From: Zygnema circumcarinatum
Taxonomy: Eukaryota > Streptophyta > Zygnematophyceae > Zygnematales > Zygnemataceae
NCBI GenBank assembly: GCA_037447605.1
Contig: CM074805.1
Coordinates: 300,458-364,457 of the forward strand
Length of the DNA: 64,000 bases
Direction: 5' to 3'
The position numbers and the translations under genes are program-made. The notes below the pieces were generated by a model that did no database searches, was not told the DNA's origin, and was given only the letters and a program-made list of their open reading frames with translations. Positions 22,474 through 34,295 of this stretch are shown piece after piece. Every line of letters begins with the position of its first letter. The first letter of the stretch is position 1.

Positions 22474-25277
22474 ATGGCTTCGTCGGCGGACCTTGCCGAC
22501 GTTACTGCAGGAGACCTCTTCAGTGAGCTTTTGAGGAGAATGAAGTGCGCTCCGAAACCGGAAAAGAGGCTGATCTTGGTTGGTAAGTAAACGTCAAATA
22601 TCAGCGAATATCGTTTTGTTTCTGCTCCATTTTCATTGATTCTATTGGTTAGGCTGATAATTTTGCAAAGAGATTCCAAGGAGGCCTTCGATCTTGGAAA
22701 GGTGTGGGCCTTGAACTTCATAGCCTCACTTTCTTCAGGAATCTTTACGATGATTGCTGCATTTTTGGCTGCATTGTTGGCAAGGAATTGGCTGGAGAAG
22801 GCAGTCGAACCGCAAGAGTGGGCATCCCGGTTTAAGATATGACATTTGTGTACTTGAACTGTTATAAATTACATTTTTCATGCTGTCGGTCTAGGAAGCA
22901 GTGGCTCGTGCTACAGGATTCTATGCAGAGCAGACATGTACTAGAATACCTGGACAGCTTTCCGACTTGTTCTGAGTTTGAAAGGCGATACAAGTGTAAC
23001 CTGTAAGCTGCAAAAAATGGACATGACTACTGAGCTGAAGCTTTGATGGCACACTTTTTGAGTAGGGCATTCAGTAGTGTATTATTTTCTTTTTGTATGG
23101 CAGGTCCTCCTGGCTGCGGTAAGGGCACGCAGTCGCCCATCATTAAGGAGGAGCACTGTCTTTGTCACTTAGCGACGGGAGACATGCTGAGAGCGGCTGT
23201 TGCAGCGAAGACTCCTCTCGGGTTGAAGGCAAAGGAAGCCATGGATAAGGTAGCTAGGGAAGGAGGTGCAGAGTTGGAGTGTTTGAACCTCCCTACTGCG
23301 TTGTTGCGCTTGACGCAGTGGTGCCCTTGTCACTTGACTTTTGGTAACTTGAATTTAGAGTGCATTCCAGTAGCTGGATTGCATTGCTTCAGTATTTATA
23401 TGCATGGGCAATAGAGGCCTGCAGGCATCTCGCCTGCATGAATTACGAATGAGCTTTGGTCAAGATTAGTCATATCATTTTGCCTTCAACAAGGGAGGAA
23501 CCACTTCATTTTTTTTTTTCAAAGAAACTGACTTATATGAGCATCCATGTAGCTTGCTGTAAAAGAAAAAAAAATCAGCGTGGTTTACTCATCATTCTAT
23601 GGTTCAAACATAGGCCTTGCATCATCTTGCAAATGTCCATCCTTAGATGCATTTAATTTCTTGAAGAAATTTAGTTATTCCTTGATTGTGTGCATGCTTT
23701 CTATTGGTTCAGCACAAACGGCTGAGCCAACTTGATCTAAAAAAATGGCGTCTATTTGTTAATGCCGCAATAGGAAATGGTCTAACCATATTTTCTGTAG
23801 TCGTTAGAGTAAATGAATATAGGACTGAGGTTGATCTCTTCTGCTCGCAGTATTCCTGGTCTACCTTTTAAGACGAGCTCATGCTGTGTTCTGTGCATTA
23901 CAGGGCGAGCTAGTAACAGATGACCTTGTAATCGGTATCATTGATGACGCCATCAAAAAACCATCCTGTCAAAAAGGATTCATTCTCGATGGTTTCCCAC
24001 GGACAGTTGTGCAGGCAGAGAAGGTGAGCCATCCAATCCTTCAGCGTTTTTAAATGAGCTAATTAGTCCAAGAGTTGTTATGTTGCTTCCCAAGTGAGCG
24101 GTCAACTGCCAATTTATGAAAACTGATCGTATGTGACGCGTGGATGGTAAAAGTTGGATTCACTTCAAGGACTATATAAAGAAGGAGGTTCTGCAGAATA
24201 GGCTCAATATGTATCAAAGCAAGTGCTTGTGTATTTTTTGGCATAAAATGATGAAGGCGCGCCTTCCTATTTCATAGTGTACCTCCCTCTCCATCTTCAC
24301 ACAGACAGTCCTTTCTCTCTTGTTTCCCACTCCTCACTTCTTTCACTAAGCTCAAAGATGGTGCTTGGATTTTGAAAAACTGATGATGTTGACCGTTCCC
24401 TTTCACAGCTCGATGCCATGTTGGAGAAGGAGGGAACCAAAGTAGACAAGGTACTGAACTTCGAAATTCAGGATTCTATTCTGGAGGAAAGAATCACTGG
24501 AAGGTGGATACATCCAGGCAGCGGACGATCTTACCATACAAAATTTGCGCCGCCAAAAGTTTCTGGCATAGATGATGTATGCATCCCCTTCTCCTGCATT
24601 TGCATTGATTCTTGAAAGCATTAGCATGTACAACCTGCTTTCCAGATGGGCCTTGTGAATGCAGGAGCAGCTCGTAGTATTGCGGAAAAACAGCACATTT
24701 GATTGATAACAAATCTATATTGACTCTTTTGGCAACCCTTGCCAACCAGCAGTATGGCAGTATCATTTTGGTAAAAAGAGTTAAAACCCTTGTTTTTAGG
24801 TCATTTCCAGTCACAGAGAATGCCGTAGCTTTTCAATGCAGGTGACAGGCGAGCCCCTCATTCAACGAAAGGACGATAATGTGAACACTTTGAGGAGTCG
24901 TCTCGATGCATTCCACAAGCAAACTCAGCCAGTGAGAATCCACTTTTCCCTGGATAGATCAGCTTTTCTATAATGAGATACTGCAGGATACTCCCACCTT
25001 TTATTCGTGTTTTTATACTGACTTCCTGAACCACATCTGCTGCATCCTTCCGCCGTCCCATGTTCATCTTGCTTCTTTCGCCTTTCCTAATCATGTTTGT
25101 GGTACATGGAACATGTACATATTTTACATATACAATGTATTTTTCAACATGGTTCTAAGCCTCTCTGCTTTCCCGCAGGTGATCGATTACTACAGCAAAA
25201 AGGGGGTGGTCGTGAATCTGCACGCGGAGAAGCCCCCTCCAAAGGTCTCTGCAGAGATTGAATCTGCCCTGAAGTAG
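22474..25277 (+). CDS. ADK: Adenylate kinase, long (LID) form
   Basis: Adenylate kinase catalyses ATP + AMP = 2 ADP. Exons: 22474-22582, 23104-23249, 23904-24023, 24409-24576, 24842-24931, 25179-25277; all phases close and give 243 residues, the usual length for the eukaryotic long form. The P-loop [10 protein letters not shown] follows RLILV at about residue 37 and is split by intron 1. The AMP-binding region has [25 protein letters not shown] and [18 protein letters not shown]. The LID segment has [17 protein letters not shown] and [20 protein letters not shown]. The conserved arginine region [17 protein letters not shown] follows. The 35-residue N-terminus ([20 protein letters not shown]) resembles cytosolic or mitochondrial plant ADK1/2 rather than a long transit peptide. 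The start has a GCCGCCATGG context. Confidence 0.96.
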
Positions 25278-26372
25278 AGGCCCCATCTGAACCCAACAAA
25301 CATCCGAAACCGGAAATCATTTGAGCTCTCCCCACGTGGTCCTCTCGCCCGTCCCCTTCCTGACCTATTTCAATATGAGGAAATTCCTCGCCGTCTCCCT
25401 CAAAGAAACCTCTCAATTTTTTTGGGAACGAATCCCTGCCGGCCGAGCAGCAGAAAAGGTTCGCAGTTTTGAGCAGGTGCTGGCAAAAGGCACTTCAGGA
25501 AAAAAAAACCCGAAACCCTAGGAGTAGCTTTTGTGTCTCCCACCGCTGTCTTCCAACAGACAAGCTCGAGGATCTTCCCTTCCTTCTCTTTCTCTAATTA
25601 ACTCGTGCTCATGCAGGCTCATGCTTCACCCATGGATGGATGGGTCTCTACGTGTTCATTGGCATGTGACTTGTGATTTCTTTCTGTATTTGGCGAGGAT
25701 TCGTTGATAGTTTTGAACACGAGTCGACATTCACGGTAGCTGCTACGCTGCACCTTGAGGAGTTGAGCTTTTTGGAAGCTTCTTTTCCTCTATGGTTGAG
25801 AGTGTATTGTGTGAGTCGCAGTTGTGTACCCCCCTCTTCTCCCCATCCCCCCTTCCCATCCCCCTTCTCCCCGCTTCCTCCGCCCTTTGAAAATTCCCAA
25901 TATCCCCTTCTTCCTCCCCGCTCCCTCTCTGACGTTGCTGTGGAAGATCAGAAACAATTATGAATGACGTATGTCGAAGAAAAGGAATCATGGACACACA
26001 TAGAAAGGGCATGAACAGATTGTTAGAGTCCAATAAAAGTTGACGAATTGGTCAAGCACGAAATACGTACTTGCAAAAGGCCCTAATGTACAAAATCAAC
26101 TGTCCTACAATAGAGACAGAATATTCCAGTCTATAGAGCGTTCTGATGGCCTAGACTGAAACAGAATTGTGTATTCTATGTACATTGTATTTTACAGTTC
26201 ACTAAAAGCCACATTCTATTTTTCTTTTTTTTAACTGCAATTGCTTTCTTGTTATACTTCCTAATTAATCTTCTTTTACTTTGTTTACGCCACTAAAGTA
26301 GTTATTACCCCCACAATCAACGTCTATGCCCCCTCCCTTCCCCCACCCCCCCAACCCCATCCGTAATTCGAC
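25278..26372. other. Convergent 3' region, no gene seen
   Basis: The 3' flanks of adenylate kinase (plus) and the P450 (minus). A CT/C-rich patch (25830-25930) and AT-rich DNA with poly-T (26220-26290) are visible. No exon is supported. Confidence 0.6.
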
Positions 26373-29280
26373 CTAATTCCTAAGACCCACAATGAGGGGC
26401 ACCCCGTTCTTGGGCTTCAAATTGAGCCCCGCGTTGAGAAGGAGCTGTTGTGGGGAGCCTTCCGGAACCCTAAAAGTGAAGCGGCGGTGAAGGCGGACGA
26501 GAGCGAGCACGACCTCTGCGGAGGCGAAGCGCTGGCCCACGCACATGCGAGGCCCGAGCCCAAAGGGCACAAAGGCACATGCGGGCCGCTCCGTGTGTTC
26601 CATGCTGCCCTTTGTAAAGCGTTCAGGCCGGAAGGAGTCTGGAGATGGGTACAGTTTGGCCCACCGTTGAACTGCGTAAACGGGAATCAGTACGTTTGTG
26701 TTGCGACGGAACAGGTGGCCATGGATCCGCACATCTCTAGTGGCCTGCCGAGCGATGAGAGCCCCCGTGGGGTACAGCCGCAGGGTCTCCATCACCACCT
26801 GCTTCAAATAATAAGAAAAAAATAACAAAATACAGTACATTCGCATACTTTGAATACTTCTTCTGAACTTTTAAGAAAAAAAAAAAAATGTGTTGTTTTT
26901 TTAAGTTCCGTTAAGAAGCCCCAGCTTGCTCGCCCCCCTCTCTGGCCCACACAACCCTAAAACCACGAGCTCCGCACCTGTTCTGTGTAAGGAAAGTCGT
27001 TGCAAATCTCCTCAATGGTCGGCCTTCGTAGGACCTCTCCCTCCCCCACCTCCCCTCCGTGTTCCCCCTCCCTCCCCCTCTCCCTCTCGTCTCCCTCCAC
27101 CCTCTCGTAGAATGCATCCACCTCTCGTTGCACCCGTTTCCGTGCTTCCGAACTGCCTGCCAGCAAATGGAGGGCGCATGCAATAGTAGTCGCCGTTGTG
27201 CTCGAGCCGGCCCCCAAAGCGGAGAAAAGAAGAGTCCGAACTTCAACATCAGTTAAAGGTTCTCTGCTGCCTTTGGGCCGCGCCCTGCGGCACGCTGACA
27301 GCAGTTATTTAGGGTTAAGTGCCACGTGGCAGCAGTTGATAGGCTGCTAGCTCATGCTAGCACGGCTATTACAAAAGCAACGAGAGAGGGAGCAGTGGAG
27401 GAGGGGGGAAAGGGGCATCGAAATGGGAGCAGGGAATGGAGAGAGTCAAAGAATAAGCGAAGGAGGAAGACAATGAGAGGGAAGCATGAAGGAGAGGAAA
27501 GAGTGACGAGAGAGTGAGAGAAGGGAGAGAGTGAGAGAGGGAGGGAGAGAGAGAAGAGAGAAGACAACCCATGTGAATGTTTACCTCAAAAGGCAGGTGA
27601 GAAGGTTGTTGGATTGCTCCGTCGCTACTTCCAACGCAACTTTTCGGCGTTGCTCACCAATGAGCGCCTGCCAGGTGTCCATTCAAATCCAGAAAAGAAT
27701 CCTCTGTTCAGAATGCAATTCTGCCCTACAGAAATAAAACTTCAAGCAAAGATTAGCGAGAAAGTCCGAACTGGATACCGGTTTCCCGGGTGTTTTTCAG
27801 CTTTGAGAATGTAAAAAGGTGTGAGGGTTAAAAAGGTTTCAGGGTTTCACCTGACATTGTTGAAGCAAAAAAAGTTGGCGTTGCCGAATTTTGTACTCGG
27901 GCAGAACGGGCAGCCGAAAAACCATCCATTGAATCCACACTCGCAAAAATGGAACCAAGAGAATAAGCACAGAACTTAAAGGCAGCCGCCCTGAAGCTCG
28001 CTCAATTTCGGAATATGCGCGGCAGAATTCACTTAGATTTTCGTCCTGCTCACAAAAATCAATAAGGTTTTGAACGTTTTAGGGTTTCCAAAAGTTTTTT
28101 TTTCGCTTGAAATCGTACACTTCAAATTGTTTACAAGTTTTCAGAATTGACATTGAGTAGCTACAACAGGATAGAGCCGAACCTGAATTCCAAGATTTAG
28201 ACCGAGTGTGGCTCGGACCATCACTTCCAGACTCATAGCTTCTGCAAGCTGCTGCAGGTCAACGGAGTCAACAGAGTCAACGGAGTCAACACTTTTTTTG
28301 GCAGCCGCAGCTTCCAGAATCTTCTCCAACTCGTCGATGGCGGAATGCATTGCGGGAAGAAATTGGCGAATTGAGGCAGAGTGGAACAAGGGGGAGAGAG
28401 CGCTCCGGACTCCAGCCCAAAAGGCTCCTCTGAACATTGCCAAAAAACAAAAAACAAAATATGCGGAAAAACCATCTTGAGAAACGTGGATGTTTCAGTT
28501 TCTACAGTCAGCAATGAACAAGATTGGGGAGGGGAAAAGGAGGGGGAGGGGGTGTTGTGAACCTGCTGAAGAGGAGCCCATATTTGCTCTCCGGAGCAGC
28601 GTATGGTGGGACGGGGCGGTCATGAAAATCGTTAAAGTGGCGAGAACCAATTTCTCGAATCATTTCCGGATCGCACACAACTTCCACTCGCTGCCAGCCC
28701 ATGTAATATCTGCGTAATAATTCGAACCCCCAGCTCAAAATATATATAAACAAATTAGTTCCCGCCCTAACACTCACCCTGTCCTAACCCTAACCTAATC
28801 CTAAATCCTAACCTGATCTATTTTACAGGTTTTAACCTAAACCTTAAACTCAGTCCTAACCATAAGCCTGACCATGGTCCAAACCCTAATTTTACCTCAA
28901 CCTTAATCCTAAGCCTACCCTAACTCTAACGATAACCCTAAACCTAAAGATAACCCTAACCCTAATCACTCCTCATCCTAATCCATACCCTAACCCTAAC
29001 CAAAGCGCTGTACACCAAAACCTCCCTCCCACCTGTACAGCGGCCCGTACTGCTGCAGCCATTCCAGCTGGCACACGTGGTACCCCTTCCTCCCCAGCTC
29101 CAGCAGGTTCCCCAGCAGCCACGTGGCAGGCGGTCCTGGCAACTCCTCCCTTCCCGCACGCGCGAGCCGCCATAGCATCGGTACTGCTGCGGCGGCAGCC
29201 ACTGACAGCACAGCGAGACACGTGGCAAGCAGAGGCGCGTCGGGCAGCCATGCGAGCAGGTGACGCGTCGGCAGCGCCAT
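26373..29280 (-). CDS. Cytochrome P450, CYP711/MAX1-like
   Basis: Exons: 29033-29280, 28563-28709, 28183-28429, 27851-28045, 27585-27667, 26978-27284, 26373-26798; all seven join in phase, 550 residues. An N-terminal membrane anchor (LLATCLAVLSVAAAAAVPML) is followed by the proline hinge LPGPP. Then come the I-helix GAGSSTTATT, the K-helix ETLR, FRPERF, and the heme loop FVPFGLGPRMCVGQRFA with the axial Cys. Segments such as GWQRVEVVCDPEMIREIG, YGLLFSR, FPYTEQ plus VVMETLR, and PFGLGPRMCVGQRFA resemble CYP711A (MAX1, carlactone oxidase in strigolactone synthesis) and the related CYP3/TBXAS group. The substrate is not shown by sequence. The ATG at 29280 was chosen because the anchor follows at once; the frame is open upstream to 29484. 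Exon 3 carries a (VDS)n trinucleotide-type expansion. Intron 1 holds a telomere-like repeat. Confidence 0.9.
28775..29003 (-). repeat. Degenerate telomere-like (CCCTAA) array in P450 intron 1
   Basis: Roughly 230 bp of CCTAACC, CCCTAA and CTAATCC units with many point changes, between exon 1 (ends 29033) and exon 2 (starts 28709). Plant-type telomeres are TTTAGGG, so this is a diverged interstitial telomere-like stretch. Confidence 0.75.
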
Positions 29281-30629
29281 GCCGCCGTCACACGTGCGAC
29301 GCTCCCTGCCCGCTCTCCGCCCCTCCCCTCGGAGAGAGCTGCCCGCCTCGCACGTCTGAGCAAGATGGGGCGCGGGAGAAAGGATCGAGCGCATGAGGCA
29401 GAGAGAAATAGAGCCATGGCGTGACTCGCTGACTCCGTTGAGGATGGGAATGATGGCATGATGACTGATGTCAGAGGGCACCACTCGACATCAGCCCCGT
29501 CAATGAGGAATGTGCTATTATGCGGTATGATGGGAGGGGCCGCATGGCATCTCTGCTCTCCATACAGTGCGTGTATTACATGTTTGTGGCCATGGCTGGC
29601 ATGGTTTCTCGCATGGCGCGGTGCACGGCTGCAAGCGAAGGAAGGGCTCGGAATGCAGCATGCAGAGCGAGGGCCGCCACATTTCTTCGTCTCACGGGGC
29701 GGAGAAAGTGAGGGAGAGACTTTCGCTGGTACGGGGGGGCAGAGTGCAGGAGGAGCCAAGGGAGGATCCAGAGGAGAGAGATAGGGAGAGAGGGGGAGGG
29801 GGAGGGGGAGGGGGAGAGAGAGGGAACGGGAGACAAAGGAGAGGGATAGGGGGAGGGAGACAAAGGAGAGAGAGGGAGAGGGAGGGAAAGGAGTGAGAGG
29901 GAGAGAGAGAGAGAGAGGACAATAGGAACGCGAGGAGAGAGAAGCAACACGAAGTAAGAATAACGTGTACTTCTTGTTTTCTTATTTCGTGTCCAATGGA
30001 AAAAACAAAAAAAAACGAAAAAAAATTCAAAACGAAAAACGAAACGTTTTTTCTTAACGAATTCTGTTGCTCTAAGAAAACAAAGGAGATAAACGAATTT
30101 TAAATAGGTAAAAAGTGCCTGCCTTGCCCCCCTAAAGGTCATCTCAGCTGAAAAAAGGAACCAAAACAGAAAAAAATATCTCTAATAATAAGAATTCAAG
30201 TCGGCGTCACCCAAAAATAAAATGAATGAATGAATTAACATAGACTCGAACTGAATAAAAGAATCTCTTTAAGAATGAATTGCCCCTCTGAACCATTTCC
30301 AGTTCGACCCTTTCATTTCTTTCTCTCCTTCCCCTTCCTTCACTCGCTGACCTCCACCCTATCATCATCATCTTTTTAATTATTTTTTTCGGCATGAAAA
30401 AAAATTGAAGTATTGACAGCAAACGCTCCCCCTGTTAACCCATCTCAGATTTACAAATTCCGCCTTCGGAGCTCCTTAAAAAAAAAAAAAAGAAAAAACC
30501 AAACCTAGGCGAACTCCCCACACTCAGCACCGGAACTATATACAAACCCAAACCATGGCACATGTCTCCATGTAGCATGTTTCTGCGGCCCTAGAAACCC
30601 AAAACTGAACTGAAACTGAAAACTGAAAT
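29281..30629. other. Intergenic, no gene seen
   Basis: The spacer between the P450 5' end and the 3' end of Cys-rich copy 1. It has a GGGGGA/GA tract at 29785-29920, A-rich DNA at 30000-30060 and poly-A/T runs. I find no exon. Confidence 0.6.
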
Positions 30630-31367
30630 TTACGGGACCCTGCATCCGGGCACCCTCTTGCATTTTCTGATCACCCCAACTCCTCCCTTGCTCCCACATT
30701 CGCACACGCGGCATCGGTCTCCAGGCTTCACCACCCCCACCGCCCCCACTGCATAGAAATACGGACCCCAGTTGGGCCCCGCCGACACGCACAGGGGAAC
30801 TTGAGGCGCCTCACATTTCCCCAAATGGGTTTTCTCCCCTCCCACCACAACGCCCCCCCCCGGCCTCACAATGCGGCAGCTGCTCTGAATCTGGTAGGGG
30901 CACCCCCTTCCCACGGTGGTGCCGTTAGCGTTGACGTAGCAGGGAGGGAGGGGCTCGCAGTCACATGTGGCTCTGTTCTGTCCGCGCCGTTGCGGGTAAC
31001 TGTTGCATGTGCACAGTTCGCACGTGGCGGGGCCGTACGGGGGAATGTGCCTCACTCCCACGGCGAAGCGGTAGGGCCCCGCAGTGCAGTACGAGAAGCG
31101 GGGGGGCGGGGTGCGGCAGGTTCCATGCAGGAATCCGTTGGAGGGAACGGCGGAACTGAAGATGCATGCGACGGGGTCGCCGCCGCAGAAGGGAGGGGTC
31201 CAGCTGTAGTTCGCGGCGAGCTGACACGGGGCGCCGTTGGGGAGAGAGGGGATGGTGGAGAGGAGGTGGCGGGAGGCGGAGACGGGGGAGGCGGCGGAGA
31301 AGAGGAGGGAGAGGAGGGAGAGGAAGAGGAGGAGGAAGGGAGCGGCTGCAGCTGGGGGGAAGGCCAT
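30630..31367 (-). CDS. Secreted cysteine-rich protein, copy 1 (unknown family)
   Basis: Single exon, 245 residues. Start at 31367 (MAFPPAAAAPFLLLFL), chosen because the signal peptide begins there and because copy 2 starts the same way; a longer frame opens to 31457. The signal peptide probably ends near SPVSA/SRHLL. The mature part has 20 cysteines, all conserved in copy 2 (43413-44171). Two clusters have C-x2-C-x-C spacing: CELCTC followed by CDCEPLPPC, and CRVCECG followed by KCKRVPGC, reminiscent of von Willebrand factor C modules. Potential N-glycosylation sites are NYSW and NGTT. Other invariant blocks are YSWTPPFCGGDP, VNANGTTVGRGCPY and AGPNWGPYFYAVGAVG. No known function was recognised; an extracellular or cell-wall role is inferred only from the signal peptide and cysteines. 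Confidence 0.85.
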   Translation of the reverse strand: MAFPPAAAAPFLLLFLSLLSLLFSAASPVSASRHLLSTIPSLPNGAPCQLAANYSWTPPFCGGDPVACIFSSAVPSNGFLHGTCRTPPPRFSYCTAGPYRFAVGVRHIPPYGPATCELCTCNSYPQRRGQNRATCDCEPLPPCYVNANGTTVGRGCPYQIQSSCRIVRPGGGVVVGGEKTHLGKCEAPQVPLCVSAGPNWGPYFYAVGAVGVVKPGDRCRVCECGSKGGVGVIRKCKRVPGCRVP

Positions 31368-31371
31368 CGCG

Positions 31372-31406
<35 letters not shown>

Positions 31407-31459
31407 TGAGAGAGGAAGAGGCGCGGGGAGAGAGAGTGCAGGAGTGCGCGTGTGCACTG

Positions 31460-31488
31460 TAGCACTGGCTGTGGCCAGTGCTATATAA
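31460..31488 (-). promoter_or_regulatory. Palindrome overlapping TATA box of Cys-rich copy 1
   Basis: A perfect 10-bp inverted repeat TAGCACTGGC / GCCAGTGCTA with a 4-base spacer (31460-31483) abuts TTATATAG read on the minus strand (31481-31488), about 115 bp upstream of the ATG. The position suits a core promoter with an adjoining dimer-binding site. Confidence 0.5.
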
Positions 31489-32279
31489 CAAGCGGACTTA
31501 GTATTAAAGAATCGGTGCTCCTTAATGATGGGATGTGTCTGTTAACGCGTTTGCAAGGTACTCATTGTTTTCTGTAGGACAGGATCGCCGCGTCTCGAAC
31601 ATTCGCAACGCGTCGACCCGAGGGCGGGCGTTGACTTCCGTGTCGGTCGTAAGCGCGTGCATGGCCGTCACGTGGCGGCCCGAGAGAGGCTGGAAATTGT
31701 TTTGACAGGGCTGCCCGCAGACCTGGACCGTGACGGGGACGGGGGACCGGGACGGGGACCGGGACCTGCTGACCGGGAAATGCGGGCAGCGGGCAGGACG
31801 CCGACGACTGCCGTGCGGCTCGCCATTGGCTGAAAGGCCGCATTTGAAAAAAAAAAAAAAATCGAAGTTCTCAGAGATTTATGCTTCCGTCACCTGTGGC
31901 TTCCGGTTTGCAGTTTTCCAGTTTTGCAGTTTGTGGTTTGCAGGAACTTTGCAACTGGCGGAGATCGTCCCGCGGAGGCTTGAGAGTGGAGACACAGAGA
32001 AGGAGAGGGAGGGAGAGGGGGAGGGAGAAGGGGAGGGAGACGGGAAGGGGGGTGGAGGATGCAGGGCGGGGCGGCGGAGGGAAAGGGCGGGGGAGAGGAG
32101 GGGAGGGGAGGGGAGGGAGATGGAGGGAGATGCGATCCAGCGGCGGTGTCTCCCTCACAGCATTGACCTGCGCATGGGAGCAGACAGACAGACAGCGCGC
32201 ATCTTGTCGATGTTTCATGCAGCAGGCCATGGAGACATCAATTTAACTGACTGCTGTTAAACTGGATCTCATTTGCATC

Positions 32280-33207
32280 ATGGATGCCGATGAATCCTGG
32301 GGTGAGCATTGCGTGGAACCGCCTCACTTGATTCACTTAAGTTCGTCAAATATTCGTTCCTGTTTTGTTGTCTTCTTTCCCCGTTTATCTTCCTCTTTCG
32401 CAGAACATGTTCCTCAATTGCAGTGTACAGACAAGTCAATGTATTCGCAAAGCAGTCTGAAAAAGCTGGAACTGACGTTGTCGTTTAGCAGATGCTGGAA
32501 ACGTTCAAGTTTATTTCTTGAACAGGATGCTGTTGTTGCAGAGAGAGGACCTCATTATGTCCTTTGTTTCCTTTTTTATTTCTTTGCTTGGATCTCTCAG
32601 ATGCAGATGATTACCAAATCCCCGCAGTGAAGAAGGTTGCAGAGCTCCCTGTGACGATAGCAACGCCGCTTTTAGAAGGTCAAGGCATCAGCTTGGTCCA
32701 ACCAGCAGGCGCAGTAAGGATTGTCCTTTCTGCCAAACTTAAGCTTTCACAGGCTTCAATCCGAAAGCTTCTCCTCCTTATATATCCTGGTTGAAGATCC
32801 CAATGATTTCAGTGTCCCTGCTCCTTCAAACAATCTCAAAGTTGGGTATTATTCGGTAAAATCCGCTAAGGAGCCGATAGAAATTTAGTATTTGATAGTG
32901 TCTGATGATAAACATCGCTGAATCTGAACTGCTTCGGATATTTAAATGTGGCTGTTTTTGTGAACAGGGAAAGGAAGATACAGTTTCCGTACAGATCGGA
33001 AAGCCTGCTAGTCGGAAACAGCGACTGAAAGCAGCTTTGAAAATGGCAGAATCAAAGAGTGGGGTCCAAAGCCGCGAAGACAAAGTTGCAGCTCTTCAAG
33101 AGCTGATGGGCGCACCTCACAAGCAGACTGCTCCTGCAGCGAGCCGCCACGAGTGGTTGGATCCTCACTGCAACGAATCTGATTTTGAACGCGAGAATCT
33201 GTCATGA
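32280..33207 (+). CDS. Small conserved-looking protein, unknown function
   Basis: Exons 32280-32301, 32601-32713 and 32968-33207 join in phase to give 124 residues. The N-terminus is acidic (MDADESWDADDYQIPAV), then TIATPLLEGQGISLVQPAGA, a lysine-rich helix KQRLKAALKMAESKSG with REDKVAALQELMGAP, and a C-terminus HEWLDPHCNESDFERENLS. There is no signal peptide or membrane segment. The opening loosely recalls the acidic start of translation factor eIF3j but the rest does not match, so I do not assign it. It is head-to-head with Cys-rich copy 1, 912 bp apart, and followed directly by a CT tract. Confidence 0.72.
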
Positions 33208-33221
33208 ACGCAGAGAGAATC

Positions 33222-33345
33222 TCCCTCTCTCCCTCTCTCTCTGTCGCGCTCTCTCTCTCCCCCTCTCTCTCTCCCCCCCTCTCTCTCTCCCTCTCTCTCT
33301 CTCTCTTTCCCCTTTCTCTCGCTCGCTCTCTCTCTCTCTCCTCCT
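33222..33345 (+). repeat. CT-rich tract just downstream of the small gene
   Basis: (CT)n/(CCCT)n immediately after the stop at 33207, pyrimidine on the sense strand; probably 3' UTR. Confidence 0.85.
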
Positions 33346-33499
33346 CCCCCTCCCACACCCCCCCTTTCCGCGGACCACTCTCTCCACTCCCTTGCATTCC
33401 CTTGCCGCTGTCCCCTTTCTCCTCCCCCCTCCCACCCCCTTGCCGCTGCCTCCTCTCTCACTCCCCTCCCTCCTCACCTCCTCCAAACACACATTTTTT

Positions 33500-34156
33500 A
33501 TGAGTTTCTTTTGGCTCGTTATGGCATTATCAGACTTTTTGCGAACAAGTGTCAAGTGTCGCTTCTTTGAGGCTTTGAAACTTTACGTTCTCGATTTCCC
33601 ATTTGTCTTTCTCTTCCCAGTGATGTGCTCCCGCTTGCAAACTCCCCTTAAAGCCAAGCAGCCGTTAGGTTGATCAGTGTCAATTTAGTTCCAGTTCATC
33701 TGCAGTTTTTCACCACAGCCTTAACTCCCAACTGCTGTATCCTGACTTTTGGGACTATGAAATCACACTCCTGGCCCTTTCGTGTTGCTCAAACCATAAG
33801 ACAGAGGGTTCAAACACTAAGGTTCTTGGGTCACCAAAAGGCAGAAGGTGATTGTGTTCTAAGTAGGGATGTACATTTCTACGTCCAAGCAACTTTTAGA
33901 GTTTAGATTTCAGTATTAGAACGTTCTAACATCCAAACGTTTCAGAGTTTTAGAACACTTTTAGAACGGCCGTGCGACCACAGATCTCAGAATTAGGCTA
34001 CGCCAACCTGAATAGCAACAGCGATGACCTTATAGCCCAGCCGTACGACCGTACAACTGTACGACTGTACGCCTTGTCCGGCCATCCTAAAAGTGTTTAC
34101 TCGACTTATAGAAATTTCGATTGGATGTCTAATACGGTAGACGAAGCTGCGCTTTA
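33500..34156. other. Intergenic, no gene seen
   Basis: No supported exon. Near 34040 there is a cluster of GTAC-centred repeats (CGTACGACCGTACAACTG and similar). Confidence 0.55.
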
Positions 34157-34295
34157 AGAAGGGGTGTCAGACTTAACGAAATTTGACGAACAAGAAAGTT
34201 TCGGAAGTACTCCGCCGCACCAAAAATGCAATGTCACCAGAGTACTTGTTCTGGTATCAAATTTCCGAACAACTTTAAAGTCTAATACCTCCTAA
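34157..34295. mobile_element. MITE-like element, tandem copy A
   Basis: It begins AAGGGGTGTCAGACTTAACG and ends AAGTCTAATACCTCCTA, which are roughly inverted. Inside it shares AAGAAAGTT-(T/A)CG(G/A)AAGTA and ATGTCACC blocks with copy B, which follows head-to-tail at 34295. Copy A is the more diverged of the two. Confidence 0.6.

Noticed and set aside
22636-22842. 68-residue hydrophobic frame within the adenylate kinase gene
   Set aside because: It lies in intron 1; the P-loop requires joining 22582 to 23104.
32280-33207. Assignment of the small gene to eIF3j
   Set aside because: Only the acidic Trp-Asp opening is similar; the rest does not match.
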